Shown here: positions 51,540 through 60,351 of the stretch, piece after piece
Numbering within the stretch: the first letter of the stretch is position 1
Layout: every line of letters starts with the position of its first letter
DNA from: Acidobacteriota bacterium
GTDB taxonomy: Bacteria > Acidobacteriota > Terriglobia > Acidiferrales > UBA7541
NCBI GenBank assembly: GCA_013289855.1
Contig: JABCZD010000012.1
Coordinates: 1 to 64,000 of the forward strand
Reading direction: 5' to 3'
Length of the DNA: 64,000 bases
Made by a program: the position numbers and the translations under genes
The notes under the pieces: model-generated
Database searches by the model: none
What the model was told of the DNA's origin: nothing
What the model saw: only the letters and a program-made list of their open reading frames with translations

Positions 51540-52466
51540 ATGACTACGCCGACCTCGCCAATTCCGTCGCAGCCCGCCGTACCTGTGCGCAAAGTCCGCA
51601 AAGCGGTGTTGCCCGCTGCCGGGCTCGGCACGCGATTTCTACCCGCCACCAAAGCCCAACCGAAAGAGATGTTGAATGTCGTCGACAAGCCACAAATTCA
51701 GTACGTCGTGGAAGAGTGCGTGGCCTCCGGCATCGAGCACATCATTATCGTCACCGGCCGCGGAAAAAGCGCCATCGAGGATCATTTCGATCACGCCCCA
51801 TCGCTCGAACGCTTCCTGGAAGAAAAAGGAAAACACGCCGAAGCCGAGATGGTGCGGCGCATCAGCGACATGGTGCAAGTCAGTTACACGCGGCAGAAGG
51901 AGCCGCTCGGGCTCGGGCATGCCGTGCTGGTTGCGAAAGACTTGGTGGGCGACGAGCCTTTTGCGGTGCTCCTCGGCGACGTGCTTATCCCGGGAGAAAA
52001 TCCCGCCACTAAACAATTGATCGACGTGTACGAAGCCACCGGCGTTGGCGCCATTGCCGTTGAAGAAGTCCCGAAAGATAGAACGCATCTTTACGGTATC
52101 GTCGACGGCGAATCCGCCCCGCAACCGCCTTTCGGCGCGCGTCTGCTGCGCATTCGCGACCTGGTGGAAAAACCCAAGCCGGAAAACGCCCCGTCCAATT
52201 TAGCCATCACCGGACGATACGTCCTGCCACCCGCAATTTTCGATTGCCTCGCGCGCACCAAGCCCGGCGCAGGAAACGAAATTCAATTGACTGACGGTAT
52301 GCGCATACTCGCCCAGGAACAAGGCCTGTGGGCCTACATCTACGATGGCATCTCCTACGACGCCGGAGACAAACTGGGTTTCCTCAAAGCCACCGTAGAA
52401 CTAGCCCTGCAAAACAAAGAACTAAACGAAGCCTTCCGCGCCTACCTAAAGACCCTCAAGCTGTGA
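51540..52466 (+). CDS. galU: UTP-glucose-1-phosphate uridylyltransferase
   Basis: A 308-aa nucleotidyltransferase: RKAVLPAAGLGTRFLPATKAQPKEMLNVVDKPQIQYVVEEC (about residues 20-60; G-x-G-T-R nucleotide site and KEM), GLGHAVLVAKDLVGDEPFAVLLGDVL, EIQLTDGMRIL and AYIYDGISYDAGDKLGFLKATVELAL. It makes UDP-glucose for LPS and exopolysaccharide synthesis. ATG 51540 was chosen because homology starts soon after; the frame is open to 51438. Confidence 0.95.
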   Translation: MTTPTSPIPSQPAVPVRKVRKAVLPAAGLGTRFLPATKAQPKEMLNVVDKPQIQYVVEECVASGIEHIIIVTGRGKSAIEDHFDHAPSLERFLEEKGKHAEAEMVRRISDMVQVSYTRQKEPLGLGHAVLVAKDLVGDEPFAVLLGDVLIPGENPATKQLIDVYEATGVGAIAVEEVPKDRTHLYGIVDGESAPQPPFGARLLRIRDLVEKPKPENAPSNLAITGRYVLPPAIFDCLARTKPGAGNEIQLTDGMRILAQEQGLWAYIYDGISYDAGDKLGFLKATVELALQNKELNEAFRAYLKTLKL

Positions 52467-52503
52467 TCGCGGATGAAGGTTTTGCGTAATCACCGCTAGA
52501 ACC

Positions 52504-52587
52504 TTCTGTAGTGGCGAATCTTTAGATTCGCACTCTGATGACTGGGGCCAACAACGGCTGCGAATCTAAAGATTCGCCACTACAGAA
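52504..52587. repeat. Nested palindromic repeat downstream of galU
   Basis: Perfect 29-nt inverted arms (52504-52532 and 52559-52587) separated by 26 nt. Each arm contains its own palindrome GCGAATC-TTTA-GATTCGC (or complement) preceded by a GTAGTG tag, a REP-pair-like design. A single arm recurs at 15969-15996 and a variant (GTCGATC-TAAA-GATCGAC plus CACTAC) at 54242-54268. Confidence 0.85.
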
Positions 52588-52647
52588 CCGTTCCCGGCTG
52601 CATTGTCGCTACCATCTCTCGCCCCAGTTGGGCGGGAGTACAAAAGG

Positions 52648-53022
52648 CTACTTCTTCTTGGCAGGCTTGCTTTCTTTCGATTCCTTCGCGGATTCCTTGG
52701 AACTCGATTCTTTAGACGAAGAGTCCTTTTTCGCGGCGTCCTTTTTGTCTGATTTCTCCGACTTATCCGCCGAAGCCTTGTCCGAACTATCCTTGTCATT
52801 CTTCGACGAATCGCTCTTCTCCGGCGACTCTCCGAGCGCGGTTTTCCCCGCGTAATCCGTGACGTACCAACCAGATCCCTTAAACTTGATCGCCGGCGCG
52901 GTGATCACCGACTCCACTTTCCCGCCGCAATGCGGGCACTTCTTCAGGTGCGGCCCGGCCACCGGCTCGATTTTGTCCGTGTGACGCCCGCACTTCAGGC
53001 ACGCGTATTCATACAGTGGCAC
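52648..53022 (-). CDS. FmdB-type zinc-ribbon protein with Lys/Ser-rich tail
   Basis: A 124-aa protein. The N-terminus PLYEYACLKCGRHTDKIEPV...KKCPHCGGKVES is the FmdB regulatory zinc ribbon (two CxxC pairs, C8/C11 and C34/C37), followed by the usual FKGSGWYVTDYAGK. From about residue 68 the protein is only Asp/Glu/Ser/Lys (SSKNDKDSSDKASADKSEKS type), a highly charged disordered tail of about 55 residues. Start is GTG 53022 with AGGGAGG upstream. FmdB proteins are often near tRNA or rRNA modification genes; here rsmI is divergent. Confidence 0.85.
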   Translation of the reverse strand: MPLYEYACLKCGRHTDKIEPVAGPHLKKCPHCGGKVESVITAPAIKFKGSGWYVTDYAGKTALGESPEKSDSSKNDKDSSDKASADKSEKSDKKDAAKKDSSSKESSSKESAKESKESKPAKKK

Positions 53023-53104
53023 CGACAGTCCTCCCTGACGCTGCTCAAACTTTAGAGTATACCATGCAGCCGCAGCGCTTCTGAACGCGTGCTAAACTCG
53101 ACCT

Positions 53105-54109
53105 ATGCGCACGCGCCCCATAGCGGATGCACACTCCGAGCGAGGCTCCCTGCCGACCGGTGATGACGCGGCTATTGGTCAAACCGCGATCGGGACGGAA
53201 GACACCACAGACCCGCAAGAAGACGAACTTCCCGCGCACGTGCCGGATGCATCCCGCGGCTGCTTGTATCTGGTCGGCACGCCCATCGGGAATCTCGAAG
53301 ACCTCACCCTGCGCGCGCTGCGCATCTTGAAAGAAGTCGACCAGATCGCCTGCGAAGATACGCGCCACACGCAGAAATTATTGACGCACTATGACATCCA
53401 CAAATCGCTGGTGAGTTACCACGAGCACAATGAAATCACGCGCGCGCCCGAGTTGGTAGTCGCCATGGAAGCGGGCGCAAAAATCGCGCTGGTCAGCGAC
53501 GCCGGCATGCCGCTGGTCTCCGATCCGGGACATCGCCTGGTGACGCTGTGCGTCCGCCATAAAATTCCGGTGATTCCGATTCCCGGACCTTCCGCGTTGC
53601 TGGCCGCGCTTTCCGCCAGCGGCTTGCCCAACGAAGAATTTTTGTTTGTGGGTTTTTTGCCCAATCGCAGCGGCGAACGCCGCCGCGCGCTGGAGCGTCT
53701 GCGCATCGAAGATCGCACGATAATTTTCTACGAAGCGCCGCACCGCGTGGCGGAAACCGTAGCCGACGCACAAGAAATTCTGGGCGATCGAACCGCGTGC
53801 TTGGCGCGCGAAGTCACCAAGCTGCACGAAGAATTTCGTCGCGGTAAATTATCGGAACTTGCGGCGTCGCTGGCCGAACGACCCGCGCGCGGAGAAATCA
53901 CTTTGCTCATCGCCCCGGAAGAAGGCGTTGCTGCGGGTTCGCAAGCCGGAACGTCGCAGTCCATCGCCGCGCGCGTCGAAGAATTAATGCACCAAGCCAA
54001 ACTCGACCGCAAAGAAGCGTTAAAAGTTGCGGCAAAAGAACGCGGCCTAACGCGCCGCGCCGCGTACGATGCTGTTCTCGACGAACGCCAAAGCGCCGAA
54101 GAAGTTTGA
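53105..54109 (+). CDS. rsmI: 16S rRNA (cytidine-2'-O)-methyltransferase RsmI
   Basis: A 334-aa protein. The tetrapyrrole/SAM-binding methylase fold starts at about residue 52: CLYLVGTPIGNLEDLTLRALRILKEVDQIACEDTRHTQKLL, then VSDAGMPLVSDPG, IPGPSALLAALSASGLP and FLPNRSGERRRALE, all hallmarks of RsmI, which methylates C1402 of 16S rRNA. The first 50 residues (acidic, Thr-rich) are not part of the family core. No strong ribosome-binding site supports ATG 53105, so the start may be nearer the core (a GTG near residue 46). Confidence 0.92.
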   Translation: MRTRPIADAHSERGSLPTGDDAAIGQTAIGTEDTTDPQEDELPAHVPDASRGCLYLVGTPIGNLEDLTLRALRILKEVDQIACEDTRHTQKLLTHYDIHKSLVSYHEHNEITRAPELVVAMEAGAKIALVSDAGMPLVSDPGHRLVTLCVRHKIPVIPIPGPSALLAALSASGLPNEEFLFVGFLPNRSGERRRALERLRIEDRTIIFYEAPHRVAETVADAQEILGDRTACLAREVTKLHEEFRRGKLSELAASLAERPARGEITLLIAPEEGVAAGSQAGTSQSIAARVEELMHQAKLDRKEALKVAAKERGLTRRAAYDAVLDERQSAEEV

Positions 54110-54241
54110 TATTTTCCCGCGCCTTAAGAAATTAAATATTCGTTAGATCAAGCGGCGCGAATCGGGGCAAAAAAAAACGCCGCGATTGAAGCATTGCGAC
54201 GAATGCAGATTCCAATTCCCTGCCGGCGGGCGAGAAAAAAT

Positions 54242-54268
54242 GTCGATCTAAAGATCGACCACTACGAA
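54242..54268. repeat. Variant of GTAGTG-tagged palindrome
   Basis: GTCGATC-TAAA-GATCGAC (54242-54259) followed by CACTACGAA. Same architecture as the arms at 52504-52587 but with a changed stem, indicating a repeat family with compensatory changes. Confidence 0.65.
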
Positions 54269-54609
54269 GACAAAACCGCAGCGCGGCTAGCGATCACGCT
54301 GCGGATTCGGAGCGGAAGACGCGCTGGAAACGGGGGCCGGTGAACTGCACGCCGATTACGTGTTCGCCGGGACCGGATGCGGCGGCGATGTGCACGACGC
54401 GGCCGTGCGTGGAAAAGTCCGCTTCGTGGTGACGGCTGGCGTAATGGCCGTGCGGGATGCGGATTTCGAGATCCGAACCGATGGCCACGTCAAAGCGCGT
54501 GACGAACGCGGCGCCGCTGCGGCATAGATTTTCGCTGGAAGTATCTTCTTCAAAGGTGACACCGCGGCGATCGCGACCGCGTACTTTCAGCGGCAGGCGC
54601 ACGGCGATT

Positions 54610-55752
<1,143 letters not shown>

Positions 55753-56220
55753 TTAGTGTTCAGTGTAGCCCAAGTATGGGCTCTCCGGTTCGCCCGCAAC
55801 GGCGGACGAAGAAATGGAAATTAGCAGGTCCCACCCCCACCCCACCCCCTTTTGCGAAAGAGTAAGATTCCAAAGGAGTTGGAGGGAGGTGTTTTGAAAG
55901 AGTAAGATTCTAAAGGGTTTGCATCGCGCTTTAGCGAAAGAGATAGATTTTATTGGAGTTATGGGGAAAGCGAAATTCTGGAATGCGGTGAGATACCCTA
56001 CCCCAAGGGTGTTTTGGCAAAGAGTGCGCAACGTTAAGAAAATGCTAGGGATGGAGCGATCTGTGGATTGAGAAGAGTGTGTAAGCGATTGAAAATAAAG
56101 GGCTCTTGTTTTGCGCTCGGTTACACGTGTAGGCGATTGGTCGCGCGGATCTAGTGTGAAGTAATGACGATCGGGGAGTGAGTGCGAGGCGGCTGGCAAA
56201 CGGGTCGATTGATTTAACAC
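55753..56220. repeat. Degenerate direct repeats upstream of dusB
   Basis: Copies of GCGAAAGAGTAAGATTCCAA (near 55855), TGAAAGAGTAAGATTCTAAA (near 55896) and GCGAAAGAGATAGATTTTAT (near 55934), spaced about 40 nt, are degenerate copies of one repeat, with a C-rich strand at 55832-55850. Reading frames across this region are translated repeats, not genes. The dusB promoter must lie here or in the next 500 nt. Confidence 0.6.
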
Positions 56221-56345
56221 ACGGATTTATAGCATGACGGAGTTATCTTGTCAATAGATATTTTGTGAGTATACCATTCGAATGGAATGAGACGGTAGGT
56301 TGAGACAGGTGGGAATCTGCGAGCGAACGTCGGTCCGCAGCGAAG

Positions 56346-56615
56346 AATGCCCCACGCTTTGCGAAAGGAAAAACCGCAAAGCGTAGGCCACCCCGAAATG
56401 TTGTTCATCGGATTAAGCGTGATCCACCCGCGATTGAAATCAAGCGCAAGGCAGGCTCAACAAGTAGTTGGAAGAAGCTCAGCGCGGCGCTCGAGGTGGG
56501 CTGGGAGCAACTGGCGTAGGAGCGGGTCGGCCTTAACGGAAGAGCGGCCTACGCTTTGCAAAACCGAGCGTAGGCCACCCCGGATAGTTTTTCACGGCTT
56601 AACGCTGCGCCACCC
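56346..56615. repeat. Duplicated intergenic unit before TonB receptor
   Basis: The segments at about 56349-56430 and 56545-56620 share CTTTGC..AAA..GCGTAGGCCACCCCG followed by a GGATTAAGCGT/GGCTTAACGCT and CCACCCGC. Each includes a hairpin (for example CGCTTTGCG..CGCAAAGCG near 56352-56383). The duplicated block lies in the 500-nt gap before the receptor promoter; no gene is seen. Confidence 0.6.
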
Positions 56616-56687
56616 GCCATCCGCCCACGATCGCGGATTGCCCCCTGCCGAAGCTTGCCAATCCACTAATTTATGCCGTTTCGTATT

Positions 56688-56717
56688 TTGTATTTACTTG
56701 CATTAATAACCTATATT
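56688..56717 (+). promoter_or_regulatory. Promoter of TonB receptor gene
   Basis: TTGTAT (56688-56693), 18-nt spacer, TATATT (56712-56717), 14 nt before ATG 56732, with AAGG at 56722-56725. The AT-rich context contrasts with the GC-rich flanks. Confidence 0.55.
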
Positions 56718-56731
56718 AAGTAAGGTTAATC

Positions 56732-59700
56732 ATGCGAGCGGTTCGAATGAACCGAACTCGGCTTACAACTATGCTGCGCCCAACTCTTTTGATATTTATT
56801 TTTGTCGGGTGGTTTAATTTTCTCTCGCCTGAAGCAGCCTTTTCTCAGGGTGAAACCACCAGCGCCATAGTTGGCTCGGTAAGTGATGCGAGCAACGCCG
56901 CCGTTGAAGGCGCGCTGGTCACGATTGTAAATCGCGAGACCGGGATGCGGCGCAGTGCCAAGACCGACGAGAACGGGCGGTTCAGTTTTCCGCAGCTGAA
57001 ACCCGGTGCGTACTCGATCAAAGTCGAAGCGGAGGGCTTCGACCCGATGCAGAACGATGGCGTGACCGCTGGCCTAGGGCAAAAGCAAAACGCAGACCTC
57101 CGAATGCAGGTAGCCCAGGCCAAGCAAACGATAGAGATCAGCAGCGATGCAGCCATGCTCAATCCCGAAAACGCCAATACCTCGACAACGCTAAACGCGC
57201 GAGCGCTCGAGGACCTTCCGAATCCCGGAGGTGATTTGACGTATCCGCTACAATTTGCGGCGGGTGCGCTGATTAACACGGCGGGAAGCGGCAACGATTT
57301 TGTGGGTGGCACAAACGGATACGGGAATGTGGAGTTTAACGGGCTGCCGGCGCTATCGAACGGATACATCGTCGATGGACTGGAGACGAATGATCCGTTG
57401 ACGAATCTGAATAGCGGACTCTCGACGAATCTGGTACTGGGATTAAACTCGATCTCGGAAGTGACCGTGAACACGCTTTCCTATGCAGTCGACCAGGGGC
57501 GATATGGAGCGGCGCAGGTCAATTACGTAACCAAGTCCGGCGGCAACCAGTTTCACGGGAATCTCTATGAGCTGTGGAATGGAGCGAGGTTCAACGCGGC
57601 CGATTACTTCACGAATGCCACGCCTGGGAATCACAAACCGCGCTCGACCGTGAACCATTTCGGGGGCAGTGTCGGCGGGCCGATTCGCCACGATAAATTA
57701 TTCTTTTTTTTTGACAGCGAATGGGTGCGAATTGCTCTGCCGATTGTCACGCCCACGACAGTGCCGACGGTGGCGTTTCAAAACTACGTGCTACAACAAC
57801 TTCCTCTAGGCCTCAAGGACGCTGCCGGTAACGTCCTTTATCCCGCCGCGCCGCAGGAAGTTCCGTTCTATCAGAAGATGTTCTCACTGTACGGCAACAC
57901 CGGCGGAACGTCTCTGGCGGTGCTGGGCTGTCCGTTCGACGTGGGCGGAGGCACACCTGCGATTGCCAATGACGGCAACGGTTGCGCGAACCGGCAGAGC
58001 GTCTCGCATTCGAGCGACGATCACGAGCAGGTGCAGACGGCGCGCATCGATTACAACATCGACCAGAAAAACACGACATGGTTTCGGTTTCAAGCCGATA
58101 CCGGCGTACAAGCAGCGTACACGGATCCGATCAACTCCCTGTTTGACGCGGTTTCGCCGCAGCCGCTGTATTCTTTTGCCGCGGGCTACACGCATGTGTT
58201 TTCGCAGAACCTGGTGAACTATTTCAACCCGGCCTTTTCCTGGTACGAAAGCCTGTTCGGTCCGGCCAATCTGCAGCAGACACTTGCAGCGTTTCCCATC
58301 GTTTTGCAAGGTAGCGGCGCGAATGCCCCGTTCACGACGCTCGGAGGACTGGATAATACGTGGGTGCAGGGGCGGCGGGCCGCGCGATTCTTCATCAACG
58401 ACAACCTAGCCTGGAGCCATGGCGCGCACGAACTGCGATTTGGAACGAATACGCGGATCTTTCGGCTGAATGACTATGACTTCGGACAAGGGTCGGTTCC
58501 GACCGAGGTGTACACCACGCTGCAACAATATATTTACGGCGTGGCTTCGACAGCCACGCAGACGTTTCCCACATCGGCGAACCAGCCGTTCAACTTTCTG
58601 AATCTGGACCTGTACGCGCAGGACACTTGGAAAGTGACGCGCAAGCTGACATGGACTTTTGGCCTGCGCGACACTTTCAATTCCAATCCGCTAAATCCTC
58701 ATGAGGAAATCGCGCGACTTAACGGTTCCTTTGCTTCCATTTTGCACGATGTCAATCAGCCGCTCGACGACGCGATCCAAACGCATCTTGGGAACGTGTT
58801 TTCCTCTACGCCGCTGGCGATCCTACAGCCACGAACGGCCATTGCCTGGCAGTTTGAACCCAAAACTGTATTACGCACAGGATTCGGGCTATTCAGCGAC
58901 ATTTTGCCCGGCAGCATCGCCGATGTGGTTGGCGGCAATCCGCCCTATGTGCAGACTTTCCAGGGCGGCCTTCTTGGCACCGTTGGTGGGACAGGCATCG
59001 CACCGGGAGTACCTAATAGCGCAGTGGATGCCACGGTGGCAGCCAATGAAACGTTCACGTCAGGATTTCCGCAGGGGCAGCTTTCCTGCGCAGCCTCCCT
59101 GGTGAATGCCGCGACGTGTCTTCCGCCGGTCAATATCACGGCGGTGCCGGACGGGAAACTGCACGCGCCTTATTTTATGGAGTGGAGCCTGGGACTGGAG
59201 CATCAGTTTGGAAGCGCGGCGAGTATCGATGCGCAATATGTGGGTACGCGCGCGGTGAATCAGCCGTATCTGACACAAGTGAACGGCTATCAAACCGTGT
59301 GTGACGGATGCTTTGCGCCGTTTCCTTACGCGCAACCTACGGATGCGCGATTTGCCGCGGTGACGCAATTTTCGACGGGCGCGAACAGCCACTACGACGG
59401 ATTGCAAATAACCGCCAAGAAGCGTCTGGGACACGGCTTCATGGGACAACTGAACTACACGTGGAGCCGTTGTATGGACACGGTTTCCAATGGGGGCTTC
59501 CTACAATTTTCCTCGGGAGGAATTTTGGCGCCGCTGCCGGGAGAGTTGGCCCGCGACTACGGGCCTTGCGACTACGATATTCGGAACAATCTTAATGCGC
59601 AATATGTGTATCAATTGCCGGTCAAGGTCGAAAACCGAGCTATGGGATACGCGCTCAATGGCTGGCAAGTATCGGGGACGGTCTTTTGGCACAGTGGAAT

Positions 59701-60244
59701 TCCGTTTTCCGTTCTGAGCGCGCCCTATTCCGCAAATGGCAACGGCCTTGTGAATGGCAGCGGGCCGCAATTCGCGAGCGTGATTCCCGGCGTGCCGCTA
59801 TACGAGCACCAGGCGATTCCAGGTGTCACGCAGCCCGGTACGGTGCAGTGGCTCAATCCCAACGCCTTCGTATCGAGCGTGGATCCCAGTACCGGCGCAT
59901 GCTACGGAGGCGACAGCCCAGCGAATTGTCAATTCGGAAATCTCGGGCGCAACGCGCTGCGCGGGCCCGATTTTACCTGGAGTGACTTCTACATAACGAA
60001 GTGGTTTCTGTTGTCGGAGCGTGTAAAGATGCGCTTCGACGTTCAATTCTTCAATGTATTCAACCACCCCAATTTCGCGCTTCCGAGCATGGTTCTTGCC
60101 GGAATCCCAGGCAAGCCTTCCACCCAAACTGGATTTGGCGCGCTTACCTCCACGACCTCTCCGCCAACGGGCCTCCTCGGCGTCGGCTTGGGCGGTGATA
60201 GCACTCCCCGCATGATTGCGTTTCAATTGCGGCTGGAGTTCTGA
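56732..60244 (+). CDS. Oar-like TonB-dependent receptor
   Basis: A 1170-aa outer-membrane protein: signal segment about residues 14-33, a carboxypeptidase-regulatory-like domain (about 40-120: GETTSAIVGSVSDASNAAVEGALVTIVNRETG, FSFPQLKPGAYSIKVEAEGF), a plug domain (about 140-260) and a large beta barrel to the final aromatic-rich strand IAFQLRLEF. Oar-type receptors are greatly expanded in Acidobacteriota and are thought to import oligosaccharides or other large substrates. The convergent pullulanase gene suggests a glucan-related substrate, but a shared regulator was not found. Start ATG 56732 is supported by AAGG; ATG 56747 is possible. Confidence 0.9.
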   Translation: MRAVRMNRTRLTTMLRPTLLIFIFVGWFNFLSPEAAFSQGETTSAIVGSVSDASNAAVEGALVTIVNRETGMRRSAKTDENGRFSFPQLKPGAYSIKVEAEGFDPMQNDGVTAGLGQKQNADLRMQVAQAKQTIEISSDAAMLNPENANTSTTLNARALEDLPNPGGDLTYPLQFAAGALINTAGSGNDFVGGTNGYGNVEFNGLPALSNGYIVDGLETNDPLTNLNSGLSTNLVLGLNSISEVTVNTLSYAVDQGRYGAAQVNYVTKSGGNQFHGNLYELWNGARFNAADYFTNATPGNHKPRSTVNHFGGSVGGPIRHDKLFFFFDSEWVRIALPIVTPTTVPTVAFQNYVLQQLPLGLKDAAGNVLYPAAPQEVPFYQKMFSLYGNTGGTSLAVLGCPFDVGGGTPAIANDGNGCANRQSVSHSSDDHEQVQTARIDYNIDQKNTTWFRFQADTGVQAAYTDPINSLFDAVSPQPLYSFAAGYTHVFSQNLVNYFNPAFSWYESLFGPANLQQTLAAFPIVLQGSGANAPFTTLGGLDNTWVQGRRAARFFINDNLAWSHGAHELRFGTNTRIFRLNDYDFGQGSVPTEVYTTLQQYIYGVASTATQTFPTSANQPFNFLNLDLYAQDTWKVTRKLTWTFGLRDTFNSNPLNPHEEIARLNGSFASILHDVNQPLDDAIQTHLGNVFSSTPLAILQPRTAIAWQFEPKTVLRTGFGLFSDILPGSIADVVGGNPPYVQTFQGGLLGTVGGTGIAPGVPNSAVDATVAANETFTSGFPQGQLSCAASLVNAATCLPPVNITAVPDGKLHAPYFMEWSLGLEHQFGSAASIDAQYVGTRAVNQPYLTQVNGYQTVCDGCFAPFPYAQPTDARFAAVTQFSTGANSHYDGLQITAKKRLGHGFMGQLNYTWSRCMDTVSNGGFLQFSSGGILAPLPGELARDYGPCDYDIRNNLNAQYVYQLPVKVENRAMGYALNGWQVSGTVFWHSGIPFSVLSAPYSANGNGLVNGSGPQFASVIPGVPLYEHQAIPGVTQPGTVQWLNPNAFVSSVDPSTGACYGGDSPANCQFGNLGRNALRGPDFTWSDFYITKWFLLSERVKMRFDVQFFNVFNHPNFALPSMVLAGIPGKPSTQTGFGALTSTTSPPTGLLGVGLGGDSTPRMIAFQLRLEF

Positions 60245-60305
60245 AACTGATCGCCAAATGATTGTGCACGGCGCATCCGCGACGCAGGGGACGCGTAAAA
60301 AAGCA

Positions 60306-60324
60306 CACAGACTGAAGATCTGTG
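60306..60324. repeat. Short hairpin between convergent genes
   Basis: CACAGA-N7-TCTGTG (60306-60324), between the receptor and pullulanase stop codons. It may aid termination in both directions. Confidence 0.5.
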
Positions 60325-60351
60325 CCACTGAACTGCTGGAGATGTGAACCG

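Noticed and set aside
55850..55965. CRISPR array
   Set aside because: Repeats are degenerate, the interval is irregular, there are no unique spacers of constant length and no cas genes.
55753..56220. 155-aa minus-strand reading frame
   Set aside because: Translation of degenerate intergenic repeats; composition and lack of a start signal argue against a gene.
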